A stretch of 64,000 bases of DNA from Lindgomyces ingoldianus (lineage: Eukaryota > Ascomycota > Dothideomycetes > Pleosporales > Lindgomycetaceae): contig NW_022985203.1 of assembly GCF_010093535.1 (NCBI RefSeq), forward strand, positions 408,143-472,142, written 5' to 3'. The position numbers were made by a program, and so were the translations under genes. The stretch's first letter is position 1. Each line of letters begins with the position of its first letter. The notes under the pieces were generated by a model that had not been told where the DNA came from, made no database searches, and was given only the letters and a program-made list of their open reading frames with translations. Positions 22,012-33,617 of the stretch are shown here, one piece after another.

Positions 22012-25000
22012 GTACCCCCCCTCTTATTAGGAAGGGAATTCTTTACATTAGTAGTTCTAGCATTAGGTTGTCTTTATTAGGGTATAAGTTTAGTTTAGAT
22101 AAGTATTAGGTGTAGAATTAAGTTACTATAGAGTTTTTTTATAAAGCTTCTATAAGTTCTTATAATAGTTTATTATATCTAGTTTATTTTATAAAGTATT
22201 TATAAATACATTTTTTTTATTAAACTAGATTTATTTAATGTCTTTTATAATATATTTTAGTTTATTATTTATAATAATAGGTTTAAGTAGTAAGTTTAGC
22301 TATTTAAGTAGATAGTTAGATTTAGAGGCTGCTTAGCGCAGCAATAATACGTGGAACATAGGGTGTATCTTTATGCTGTTAGGTAGAATTAATTAGTAAG
22401 CATGTAATAAGACTATATAGGCTACTGTAAAAAAGCTAAAGTTTTTCTAATTAAGTTTCTTTAATTATTAGTTTATTTAGATATTTTTAGTGTCTAGCTA
22501 GACCTTCTTGCTAGCTGCATACATAGGGGTAAGAGTTTAGAATTAGTTTATATACTCTTATTAAAAAGCTTAAGCCTATGTAAGCTTTTTATAAACATAT
22601 TTAAATATATTTTAGATTTTATTAATAAGTTTATTTATATTTATTACTTATATAGATTAATAAGTTAGTTAGAGGGTATTTAAAAGTAGTTTAAATTTTA
22701 TTTAGAGGTAGTATTTATAGTTTACTAAAAATAAAGATACTTATATTAATTTAGATATTATGTTATTAGCTTTAAACTATGCTATAGCTAACTATTTTAC
22801 TTAGTTATTTTACTAGTAGTTTATATACACTTATAAGACTTATTTTATTATAGTGTTTATGTTTTTAGTCTAGCTGTTAGTCTTTAGGTAAAAAGCTGTA
22901 GATAAATAGGGGATAATTTAGAGCTATTTACAGAGTTTATTCTAGAAGGCTAAGACAAACTGCGTACCTCTGTCTAATATAATTATGTTAGGCAGGCTAT
23001 AGTAAACTTATATGTATTAGTAGAATAACTAGGCTATATTAGGGGCAGTTATAAAGGAACATAGTATTAAGTGTTAATACTTAGTTAAGTAATTAATAAC
23101 TACTATAATATTTATATACTCTTTAGATAAAAGTAGGTTTATAATAAAATTAATTAATATGTCTTTTTAAGCTTATTTAAAAATTAGAAGTAGTTTAAGT
23201 AAGCTATTATACTTTTTTTAAAAGGCCTTTACTTTACAGTACATATAGTAACATAATACATATTAGCGTATAGTATAGAACATGCAGGGCTAGTAGTACT
23301 CTCTCTGTAGTAGGTTAAGAGTCTTTCCTCTGCCTAGGTATTCTCTAACAGGCAAGTTATGTATAATTTAAAGTAGTTTAATTTTTAGTTTATTAGAATT
23401 AGAGATTATAAGTTAGTTATAGTAATATAGCTTACTATTTTAGTTTTTATAGTTAGCTAGTGTTACCTTTTTTAACTAACTAGCGCTGTTTTAGAGTAGG
23501 TCTAAAGTTTTTTAGATAAATTTATTATTTAAATACTTATTAGTAATAATTTAATTAATTATCTAATTTATTTTATTTAGGTTAAGGTCTAAAAATAGCT
23601 TAAGTTAGAGTAGAGTTTAGTGTTAAGCTTTTTACACTTTTTTTTAAGCAAAGATGTCTTAAGATTGCTTTATAAAAGCATTTAGTTTTCTTCTATTTTA
23701 ACTAAAATAATAAGTAATCTTAAAATTAAAATAAAATAAGTATTTAAACTAATAAGCTTATTAGTAGCTAAGTTATTTTATAGTTGCAAAGTACTGTAAG
23801 TTCTTATAGTTAGATAGAACTTATATTAGATGCGCTGCACTTTTTAGTTTAGGTTGCTATTATTTAAAGCAGTGTACTATAGTAAGTAATTTTTTATTAT
23901 AAATTTTATAATTACCTTCTGCAGGACTTATTCTTTTTAAGAAATATGTAATAGGCCTAATAGTCCTATCTAGCTTAGTCTAGGAGAGAACTCTTGCTAC
24001 TACATAGTCTAAGGCATTAGCTTTTATAAGTATTAGTAGTTTAAAGTTAAAGTAGTAAAGTATTAGAGCTTTAGTAAAAGCTTTCTTTAGCTAGTTAAAA
24101 AACTATTAGTAATTTAAGTTAAAGTTAAATTAAATCTTTTTCTTAGTAAGTGTAATTATAAGGCTTACTTGCTACAAGAAGTTGTTAATAAATTATTAGT
24201 AAAAGTTAGTAAATTTTATAAAAGCTTAAATATCTTTTACATTTTTTAGGTATTACTAATCTAGTACAGTCTAAACCTTAATAAGGTTTATTTAGATGCT
24301 ATCTATAGAGATTACATATCTTAAATATATAACCTTTAATTAGTAGAACTTACATTTATTTATGTTAAGTTATAGACCTACTTCTTTTATAGCCTTTAGC
24401 ACTAGGCGTACATGCTGTTTATGCTCTAAAAGGCTATTACTGTAGATTAAAATGTTGTTAATATACATAGTGCAGAACACGTCTAGGTAGAGTTAGAGTA
24501 AGTTATTTACAAAATGTTAAAAAGTACTAGGCGTGTTAGCTAAGCTAAAAGGCATTACTAGGTACTTAAATAGTCTGTATTAGGTCTAAAACGCTGTTAG
24601 CTACTTATTACCCTTTACTATTTTTAGCTTATTAAAGGCAGTAATAATATTTAACTTTATAAAATACTTTACTTTACTTAGTTAGCTTAGAGTTTTCTAT
24701 AAAAAAGGAATTAAGTATTAGTTTTTAATAGTAATAGTATTTAGTCTTTAGTAGTTAACACAGAATTAGAGCCTACTTTTAGGTTTCTTTATAAATAGTA
24801 TAGGTAACACTACTAGTAAGAAGCTAGCTTAAATAAACCTTTTTTCTAGGTTCTTATTAAAGTATTTTTAGAGCACTTTTAATTTGTTTAGTAACATCTT
24901 ATATAGTAGCCTATAACTAGGTTGTTTACTAGGCTTAAAGGTTATTTAGTAATTATACAGACATTATATTAAAAGCTTATTAGACTTGTCTTAAAAAAAA

Positions 25001-27038
25001 CATGTAATAAGTTGTAGTAGTTTTAAAGAACTATTATCTTTAAGTTAGTGTGTTTTTAGAGAGCTAAAGCTTAGTCTATATTAGAAATTATAACTGCGTA
25101 GATTTTGTAATCTAGTTATTAAGCTAGAGTTATAAATAAGGTAGGTCTTATGTAGCAGATGTCTATCTGCTGTTTAAGTCCTAGTTTATGTCTAAATTAA
25201 GTAAGTAAAGATTCTTTAAAGGCTTTCTTTTTTTTAAGTTTAAGTAGTTGTTAAATTATTTTATATAGCCTATCTTAGTAAAAGGCCTAGCTTGTTAGCC
25301 TTACTTAGGTAGTTCTTTTCTAGGTTATTAAAAAGTAGGTCTAGAGACCTTCTGTATTAAGTGCTACTTAAGTGTTGTTTAGGTATAAGCGTAAGCATAT
25401 GTTTTAGCATTAGAAAGAGTTAAAGTTTAGAACTTACTCTTAGTAATTAAAGGCAACCTTATGCTAATATAGCTATAGTTGTCCTAGAATTAGGTTATAA
25501 CATCTTGTGTTTATTACATAGAGCTTAATCTGCTTCTTATAGTGTTAGTAGGTAATTATAATAGTTGTAGTATAAGAGATAGAACCTCTTTTAAGTTGTT
25601 TTCTATTAAATCTAGTTAGGTAAATTATTTAAGTAAGTAGTGTTAATTAAAGATTTAGTTTACACACTAGTTCTTTGTTAATGTAACCTATGCTGTTTAC
25701 TTTTAAGTTAATAAAAGCTTATATTAAAGCTAATATAGTTTCTTATTATAAATATATAAGAATATTAACTTAGTACTTCTAGTTATTAGTAGGGGACTTA
25801 GCCTATAGGTTAGTAGAGATCTAGTGTTAAATTAGTCCTAGGGGGCAACTTAGCCCTAGGACAAGCCTTTTTGCAGGCTCCTACTGCTATAGCTGCGGCT
25901 ATGTTAAGAGTAGTAAGGGGGATTAGAGCTTAAATACAAGTTAGAGCTCTTACAGAAATAAGATTAAAATAGTAAGAATTTTTAATAAGTGCTAGCAGCG
26001 CTACTTGCGTAGACTTAAGGAAGGGGAATAAAGCAGTTTTAGAAGATATAACTATGCTTACTACACTTAAAGTATTAACTTTTCTTCTTGTAATTTTTAC
26101 GCTTTTTAGAACTAACTAGAGTATAATTTAAATTAATTTTTATTATGTTAGGGTCCTTATTTGCAACTGCGCTAGTTTAGGGGCGTATTAGGGCTTGTAC
26201 AGAGAGGAACCTTATGTTATTATTATAGGTAGCAATTAGGTTTGCATACGCGTTAAGGTTGTTTAGAAGGGGTTCTCCTACTATAGCGCGTTGCAGTTTA
26301 GTTAAGAGGGAGTTACATAAGGCTATAATTAAACCTATCTTATTTAGGCCTGTATTAGATGTAAGTTAGTAGAACTTAGTAAAGTATAAAGTAAAGCTTT
26401 TCTTTTCTTATTATAGAGTGTTTAGGCAACTTAGGGCTGTTAACTTTTTATTTAGGTCTTTATAAGTTACTTACAGGAACGCTATAAATTAATTTAAGTT
26501 AATAATATTTTTATTTATTAGTAAGTTAATTAAGGCTGTTATGTTGTAGTTAAGTTAAGAGTAGGCGTATAGTAACTAGAAGTGTTTAGAGGGGAATTAG
26601 TCTATGTTTCCTTTAAGTTTATATTAGAGCTTGTGTAGGAAGGAAGGTAGGTCTTTCTATTTTCTGTTAAACAGTAGGGGATTAGGGAGTTAGTTAGATT
26701 TTATTACTAGGTTAGAGGGGTTACAGGTTGTAGGCAGCGTTAGGTAGAAAGGAGTTAAGCTATCTCTAGACTTCTAGGTAAGCTTTAAGGCTAGTAAGTT
26801 CTTAGTTCCTACTACTATAACAGGAGTTAAGGCAGAAACAGACTGCTTAATAACATAAAGCTGTTCTTTAAAGTCCTTTTAAAAAGCTTTAAAGCTTGCA
26901 ACATAGCAGCTTTTTTATAGAGTAAGCACTTTTTAGAAGGCTTCTTAGCTTACTCTAATAGCTTAGAGTTATATAAGTACTAAGCTTATTAAATTAGATT
27001 TAGAGGCTATTCTTAGCTAGGGTTTTAACACAACGTAA

Positions 27039-27356
27039 TGTTATAATTGTGCACAAGTAAGGTTATAGAGCTTTACAGAGGTCTAGTTTAATTACTACGT
27101 AAGGTATTATAGTAGGTACAAGACGTTGTGTAAGGAATAGGAAGGTTTAGAAGGAAATTAGTAATTAAATACTTAGCTTAGAAGTCTAAGCACTTTAAGT
27201 ATAAATTAAGCCTGTTCTAGGTTTAGTTAGTGTTAAGGCGGTTTGTGCTTAAGTTCATGTCTGTGTCGTGTCGTGTTCGTGTCAGACGTGCACCGATAAT
27301 ACTCTAGTACGCGTCCGATACAGTTATGTCTGGGATCCGGGGAGGATACTGTGACA
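27039..27356 (-). repeat. right LTR of Gypsy copy A
   Basis: 318 bp. Bases about 27,238-27,356 retain CpG-rich sequence (for example gtgtcgtgtcgtgttcgtg), while the matching part of the left LTR is fully AT-shifted. Confidence 0.92.
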
Positions 27357-28066
27357 TATAATTACTTTTAGTAATATTTAAAAAAAGTTTTAAAGCGCTA
27401 AATTAGTTTTTTTTAACTTATAATAAGTTATAATAAGCTTTAATATAAAGTTATGCACTTTATTACTACTACTACTTATATATAATAAGCCCTAGTAGTT
27501 ATAAACTTTAAGTAATACTTTAAAACTTAAGTTATAATTAATACTTATAAAAATAAAAATTTAAAAGTATATAAATAGTTTACTAACTTTTATAGTTAAA
27601 AAGTTTAAAAAAAGTTTAAAAAAAGTAGTAATAATTATATATAAGCTAGTATTAGTATAATAAAAAATTACTAAGCTTTAAGTAGCTAATAAGGCTACTA
27701 CATAACATAAATTATATAAAAGAAAGTAAAAAAAAGTAAAAAAACTTTAATAATTTAAAAAAGCTTACACTTAATAGCTTTAAAGAAGTTTAAAGCACAC
27801 AGTAATAAAAAAAAGGTAAAAAAGTAGGTGTAAGCTAAAGTAAGTAAGCTATTCTAAAGGCGCTATAAATAGTGTAATTAGACTAGGCATAACACATAAA
27901 TATGTAAGTAAGAAGTAGAAGTAGTATCTAAATAATATTCTAGGCTGTACTGTACTATATAGTGCTAGAGTAGGTTGTTATAGGCTATAATAGAGTTTGT
28001 TAGGGTGGGGTCTTGGCAAAAGTAAGCGACTTAGGTGTGTGAGCAACTCGCCTGTGAAGTACGTTA

Positions 28067-28600
28067 TAATTAGAACAGTGTATCTACTTAATATGTGCAG
28101 GAAACCTCTTCTTAGTATGGCTTGTTATGTGCATCTTGTAACATTTTGTCTCTATCGACCTTCACAATGATATACGTTAAGAAATAGAATAGAAAAATTA
28201 ATACTAAGCCTATGTTACAATTTCAACTTACTAGGATGGATGGATGTCTTTATTACGCCCGGCTCTAGCCTAGAGGGCACTAGTAGTTTATTACATAAGC
28301 AATTCCTTAGTAATGGCATACCTCCTAATAGCCCATACATGTAAAATATCTATCTCTCTGTATTTTCCTAGCGAACTCTCCTATACCTCTCGTATTTAGT
28401 AAGTAGCAAGTATTCTTAAGGCTCTCTCCTCCAAGTGTTCAGTGTCCCTTTGTCAGCAAATAAAGCAGAACCTGCTGGCGTACAAGTGTTAGTATAGTGT
28501 AGGATTATTCTTAAAGTTGCAAGATCCTAGGAGTTCTGCAATCGCGTGCAGCAGCTGTGCAACGGCGGCGGTGGGCCTTGTTTGTGATAGGTAACAACAG
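28067..28600. other. moderately AT-rich stretch right of transposon 1
   Basis: Sequence composition is closer to normal than in the flanking transposons. Minus-strand reading gives protein-like fragments (for example LLHAIAELLGSCNF at about 28,530-28,570) that continue the broken coding region of 28.6-29.6 kb, but with several stops. No intact gene. Confidence 0.4.
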
Positions 28601-29604
28601 TGTGGGTTTTAAAAAGGGTTCTGGTTGCTCTAGAACCGGAGTTCTAGGTCGTGGACAGAGAGGACAGGCGACGATTAATGTGGCGAGCCACGGTGGGGCG
28701 GCGTAGTTTTTGGGCTTGATGTTCTGGCTTTTAGAGTAGGGGGTAGTGGTTTAGATGCTAAGGGTTGGAGAGGGTGACATGAGTGTGAGGGGAATGGTGG
28801 CGGCGAGGTGTTTTTGCTGGGGCTGGATGGCGTACTAGCAGCCACACTTGCATATGACCGCTGAGAAGGTATGCGCGATGGCGAGGTGTTTTTGCTGGGG
28901 CTGGATGGCGTACTAGCAGCCACACTTGCATATGACCGCTAAGAAGGTATGCGCGATGGCGGTGGGTAGGACGGCGATGGGCGTGGCAGTGGTTGGTGTG
29001 GTGACGATGGGCGCGGCGACGGTGGGTGAGGTGGCGATGAGCGTGTCGGCGGACGTGACTCAGACTGCTGAGATGGGGACAGGTTGGAAGAAGAGGTAGA
29101 CGGCGGTCCAGCTGTCGGTGTCGTTTGAGGGCTTTAAGGAGTAGCGGCAGGGGCAGTGTTGATGTCTCAGTAGCTGAGAAAATCTAGTATTGTATCCGCT
29201 AATAGACAGTCTTGCTCATGGAACTTAAGCAGATCTTTGTTGCTTAGTTTTGCGGCTTTGTAGGGTAACATAATCTCCATTTCGCAGATTAAGCAGGTAC
29301 ATATATATTCTTAATCCTCATTCTCTTCCGCGTATATGAAGCCGCATGTTGCTAGCTGCGTTGGGGATGCAGCTACGCATTTCCATGTAGATGGGAACAT
29401 GGTGTGACGTGACCGAATTGTTCGGAAGGATTGCGACGCGTTGGACGATGATGGTGAATCGGTTCGGCATGGGTAAGACGGTGACGGTGAAGCGGTTCGG
29501 TGTGTATACGTGTTCGATGGCGGCGGCGAGGTAGGTCGGCTCGATGGAGGTGATGCAAGTGACGATAGAGTCTCAAATATATTCGAATTTGCTCCTGCTG
29601 CCAT
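28600..29604 (-). pseudogene. broken Pro/Ser-rich coding region, possibly a non-LTR element ORF1 or a relict gene
   Basis: Two open pieces on the minus strand: 29604-29311 (starts MAAGANSNIFETLSSLASPP, with Ser/Pro-rich tracts then CGFIYAEENED) and 28923-28675 (repeats of RSYASVAASTPSSPSKNTSP). A third readable piece lies between them (EIMLPYKAAKLSNKDLLKFH, about 29,220-29,280). They lie in different frames and are separated by stops, so the gene is broken or needs introns that I cannot place. GC content is far higher than in the surroundings and RIP marks are few. The low-complexity, SYASVAAS-like composition resembles the first ORF of fungal Tad1-type LINEs, but no reverse transcriptase follows, so this is only a suggestion. 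Confidence 0.4.
28803..28956 (-). repeat. 78-bp tandem repeat, two copies
   Basis: The unit starting gcgaggtgtttttgctgggg repeats at 28,803 and 28,881 with nearly no change. 78 bp is 26 codons, so the repeat is in frame and gives two copies of a 26-residue unit (SYASVAASTPSSPSKN core). A shorter partial unit follows. Confidence 0.85.
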
Positions 29605-29769
29605 TTTGGGCGCTCCCCCGGTTCTCTAGGAGAGAGGGGGGGGGGTTTAGGGTTAGGTACCGGTACTTATCTTGCAACCCCCTCCTATCTTTCTACATAC
29701 TAATAGTGAGATGACATCCCTCAACTTACTAGGCACGCGCTAATGAGTACGTGTGGGTTCAATGCTCGG

Positions 29770-30670
29770 GCCGTGGGGTGTGGTTGGTGTGAAGGGAGAG
29801 AGAGAGAGTAGACAGACACACGGGTGTACAGTCTAGGTGGCTGGATACGTAGGGCTGTGGAGTTTCTTGTTGGGGCCTGTTGTGGTTTGCCTCTGGCTGC
29901 TATATAAGAAGCAGGGGAAACAATCTTAAAAAGATAAAATTAGAGTAAATATATAGTGTAGAATATTTAATAGTATAGTGTCTTTGTAAACTACTAATAC
30001 TACTCTGTCTATGTAAAGATAAGATAAAATGTTAACTACAACCCTCTAATAATAGTTAGAATTAAGACTATATACTTAAGGTTTGTATACACTGCATGCA
30101 TTTCCCTTAGCGCATGCACCTTTGCTAAGCTTCCTATCTCTATCTAGGTTTCCCTAGATCTTCTAGAATGTTACATAGCTTCCTTAAGTGCTATTCTTGT
30201 TATACTACTATAAAGAAGTTCTACTAACTGTCTCTACCTAAAATGTTAGCTAGCAAACACTTGCTTATAGTCTACTTAGAGACTGTAACACACAGCCTTT
30301 TCTCTCTAGCAGGTTCTTGCCACCTTGTCTACACTACTGTAAGTGTTAGAAAGTTGTTATAACTTATAAGTGTTTTTTTATAAACCTTTTCTTTATATCT
30401 ATTTTTTATAGTCCTAACTATACTCTGCTTTTATTCTTAGTTCTGTTGCAAGTGTACTGTCTACTATCTTAATTCTTTTTATTATATAAAGATGCGTTCT
30501 TATAGTTTTTATTATTTATCTAAAACTAACTACATTTTATCTTTATTATTAAACAAGTGTGTAGAGTGCCTTTAGAAAAAAGTTTTTATAATGCTTTTAT
30601 TTCTAAATAGGCCTAAAACTAGCTAGATTATAACTGTAAAAATGTTCTTAAAGAAATAAAGTAGACTTAT
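29770..30670. repeat. diverged retroelement fragment, copy 1
   Basis: This stretch and 31,200-32,088 share ordered blocks: aggtgtacagtct, gtggtttgc, a tatatagtgtaraatat block, gtaaactactaatactac, and further right cttttttattatataaagat and aagtgtgtagagtg. The order suggests two copies of an LTR plus leader/gag region of a decayed retrotransposon. I could not find a second terminal repeat or a TSD for either copy. Confidence 0.5.
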
Positions 30671-31199
30671 ATAGCTTAAGTTATAGCTTTTAAATAAAAA
30701 GCTCTGTAACAACCAGCTATCTAAGTATTTCCTAGGCTGACATAGACTAGCCTAGACCGCACTAGGCAGTCCTAGACAACTCCTAAACTGTGCCGTTAAC
30801 CCTGCACTTTCTAGACAACGCCTACCTCGCCTAAAAGCTGGGCATCCTAGACAGGTAATACTTTAAACTGGACCTACAGCATACTAGATTTGTCGCTACC
30901 AGCGCTGCCGTGCCTGGCTCTCTAAAGAAGTATATAGCTAGTTGTAGAAACTCCCTTTAGATAGCAGAGGATCGCCTTAGAAATTAGGCGGGTACTAATT
31001 GTACTCCTATGTTACAGTCACGCCCTTGTTAGTTAATACACCTCTTGATTGCGAAGTGTATACCCTATTTTTTACAAGCTCTTACTAAAGCTAAAAAGGT
31101 AAAGGTAGATAAATAAAAAGCTACAATATTTTAGTAAGTTACTGTTACAATCTCTACTACTAGTTTACTCTAGTAGTACGCTAGGCCTAGGATAAAGAA
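30671..31199. other. AT-rich spacer between the two retroelement fragments
   Basis: About 530 bases of mixed composition. Bases 30,715-30,920 are less AT-rich and C-rich on the plus strand. There is no open frame and no recognised element. Confidence 0.3.
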
Positions 31200-32088
31200 G
31201 GGGGTTGGTAGAGAGGGCAGAGTCAACAACAGGTGTACAGTCTGTGTAGACCGAGCTTAGGCAAAGAAGAGAGGCGGCTGACTGTGGTTTGCTCTATGAC
31301 AGCAGTATAAGGTGCTTAGGTTAAACAGTCTGTAGACAGGATTAGAGGTATATATAGTGTAAAATATACAAATAGTATTACGCTTACTGTAAAGTAGTAA
31401 TGCTACTTAGTTTATATAATAAATAAACTAAACTTTAATTACACTTTATATATATAGCTCTTTGTTTTAACTATATACACAAAGTTCTAGAGAGTGATTA
31501 CAGATAATTGCAAGTGATTGTAAGCAATTGCAAGTAATTGCCTACGCGCACCTGCGCGCACTTGCGCTTGCTTGCGCTTCTTTTCTAGTTTTCTATTAAA
31601 AGCTGCATTTGCCTGCTAGCTAGCCTACTACAGCTGTCTATTTCTTATCTATTAGGTTATGTAACTCTTTTTTAGATAAAGTAACTTAAGGGCTCTATTT
31701 TTATTTATTTAAATAGTAGAGCATTCTAAGGTAGTAGCTTACAGCCTAATTATAGGTTATAACATGTAGGCTTTTTTTCTATTAGTGTTCTTGCTGTTCT
31801 GCTTACGCTATTATAAGTATTAGAGTTCTCTTATATCTAGTAAGTGCTTATTTATAAATGCTTTCTTAATGTCTAATTTTCTTAATCCTAATAATGCCTT
31901 ATTAGTTTGCTTATGCTTATTATTATTATGCTACTGCTTATCTTAGTTCTTTTTACTATATAAAAATGTGTTTATGTAGCCTTTACTATTTTTTTTAGTT
32001 TTTCTATATATAACCTTGTTATTAAATAAGTGTGTAGAGTGGTTTAAAAGAGAAGTTACAATAACATCTTTATTTTTACCCTGCTTAG
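31200..32088. repeat. diverged retroelement fragment, copy 2
   Basis: Related to 29,770-30,670. It includes a patch of short alternating repeats at 31,495-31,580 (aattgcaagtgattgtaagc, then cgcacctgcgcgcacttgcgc). It continues, after the solo LTR inserted at 32,089, into sequence at 32,384. Confidence 0.5.
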
Positions 32089-32378
32089 TGTAACGATTCT
32101 ACAAATTGTTCCATCTCAGGTCGCTTAGATCCTATCTAAAGGGTCCCTGTATCGGCCCCGACCATGACTCGACCTAGTCCCCTACAGTTACCCCTATTCC
32201 CTTATGTATTTAGTTGCACCTTGCCTCTGTAGCTAGCTTAGTAGTTTTCTAATATCCTTTTATATAAGGCCTATAGGTGTTAATGGCATTCCTAGGTTTA
32301 GAGTCCCCACGCACTCCTATATGCCTCTGAGTAGACTCCCACCGCATTCGGACCCATTGTCTTGCCTGCGCTGTTACA
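32089..32378. mobile_element. solo LTR, RIP-spared
   Basis: 290 bp starting TGTAACGATTCT and ending GCGCTGTTACA, flanked by a perfect 5-bp TSD, CTTAG (32084-32088 and 32379-32383). Its composition is normal (about 45-50% GC) inside AT-rich sequence. It is not similar to any other LTR in the window. The rest of the element has been lost by LTR-LTR recombination. Confidence 0.85.
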
Positions 32379-32383
32379 CTTAG

Positions 32384-33410
32384 AAGTGTTTAGAGAAAGA
32401 GTAAAAGCAGTTACTTTATAAGATAAAGAATATATGTGCCTAGTAGAAAGCAATTCTTAAGCGCTAAAAGTAAAAGTTAAAAAAGGCTCTTAAGCAGCTT
32501 TAACTAATGTAGGTGTAAGAGTCTAAATTATAGAAACAGTTAGATCTTTTAAAGAATTAAAAAGTAAAGTATTTAAAAAAACAACTTATTATTACTAAAC
32601 AAGATTAAAGCACTAAAAGTAAAAGCCTATAGTTTACCTCTTTCTTAGCTATGTTATAGAGTTGTTAGCTTTCTACATTGCAGCTATCTAGTAGTGTTGT
32701 TAGAGAGCCTTCTTAGTCTAAGAAGCTTTCTTCTAGGTAGTTTTAGCTAGATGCTTTTTCTAATACTTCTAAAAAAGCTATAAGGTATTTAGTAAATTCT
32801 TAATAAGTTTTTATGTGTTTTTTCTAGTAAGCTATTTTTTTTTACTAAAAAATTTAATTTTATATTAACTATTTGCTTAACTTTATATTCTACTTTAATA
32901 TCTTTTTATTTTATAGTAGATAAAGGTATTTCTTTTAGAGCTTTCTTAAGCTTAAAAATATAAAACTAAAAGTGTATATATATATTTTTTAAAAGTTTAA
33001 GTTTATAATTATCTTTTTATACCTAAAATACTTTATATAGGCTAATAGGTTTTTCTACTAGTTTTTAAATAGTTAGAGTGTGCAAAGGTTTTTTATTTTA
33101 AAGTACATATAGTTTTTAAGATAAATTATAAGTCTTTTTTTATAACTTATTTTTAAACTACTTTATTTTTTATAGTTATTTTATGCCTTTCTAGCTAACT
33201 ACTAGTGTAGTTTTTATAGCTACTTTATGTAAAGCTAGATGTTTTAGAACAGGCTAGTATAGCCTCCCCTAACCTGTTTAGAGGTCACATGACCTGTGCT
33301 TTGTATATAAGCATAAATTCTAATAAGTAAGGCTTAGCAGCAATTTGTCTTTCTTATAATACACTTCTATCTTTCTCTAAAAGCTTACTCTTAGTGCTAT
33401 TTATACTACC
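32384..33410. other. AT-rich degenerate sequence with a promoter-like patch
   Basis: Mostly decayed AT-rich sequence continuing retroelement copy 2. Bases about 33,240-33,340 are less AT-rich and contain ggtcacatgacctg (palindromic core) followed by a TATA-like tatataagc, as in an LTR promoter. No terminal repeat partner was found. Confidence 0.35.
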
Positions 33411-33617
33411 TGTGATGACAAGCACTGTCTCTACTACTGTATAGAGCTAGGGAAGCAAGGTAGAGTAGGTTAGCTCTATTTTAGCTAAACTAGGATAGGG
33501 AGTGAAGGAGGTAAAGGGTTTTTACAAGAGAAAAGCTTACGCAGCGCTAAAGCGCTAGCGCGCTTACTTAACTTTTAGTAAAATTATATAACTAGCAGTA
33601 AAGCTTAACAAGTAGCA
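33411..33617 (-). repeat. left (3') LTR of the old Gypsy element
   Basis: 207 bp, the same length as 57462-57668 and alignable along its whole length. This copy is strongly AT-shifted (for example gggtttttacaagag against gggttttcgcgagag in the partner). Confidence 0.8.

Larger units (their letters stand above)
21694..27356 (-). mobile_element. chromodomain Gypsy LTR retrotransposon, copy A (RIP-degraded)
   Basis: A complete LTR element of 5,663 bp with 318-bp LTRs (21694-22011 and 27039-27356) and a 5-bp TSD, TATAA (21689-21693 and 27357-27361). The LTRs begin TG and end CA. A C-rich run just inside the left LTR (22,012-22,025) is the complement of a polypurine tract, so the coding strand is minus. 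The interior is full of stop codons. On the minus strand it is collinear with copy B at 50,096-55,759, where reverse transcriptase, integrase and chromodomain remnants can be read. It cannot encode a working protein. Confidence 0.9.
20535..28064 (+). mobile_element. Fot1/pogo-like DNA transposon 1, split by a Gypsy element
   Basis: Terminal inverted repeats of about 55 bases start ACGTACTTTACAGGCAAGTT and are flanked by a TA target duplication (20533-20534 and 28065-28066). Removing the nested LTR element and one copy of its 5-base TSD leaves 1,862 bp, exactly the length of the uninterrupted copy at 59,597-61,458. The transposase is destroyed by RIP, but the right part still shows the Cys-rich C-terminal pattern of fungal DDE_1 (Fot1/pogo) transposases at about 27,850-27,920, which sets the plus orientation. 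TA target duplication, length and the ACGTA-type ends fit the Fot1/pogo branch of Tc1/mariner. Confidence 0.8.

Noticed and set aside
32640..33240. Possible extra coding relic
   Set aside because: AT-rich sequence with only scattered short protein-like words; I could not order them into any transposon protein.
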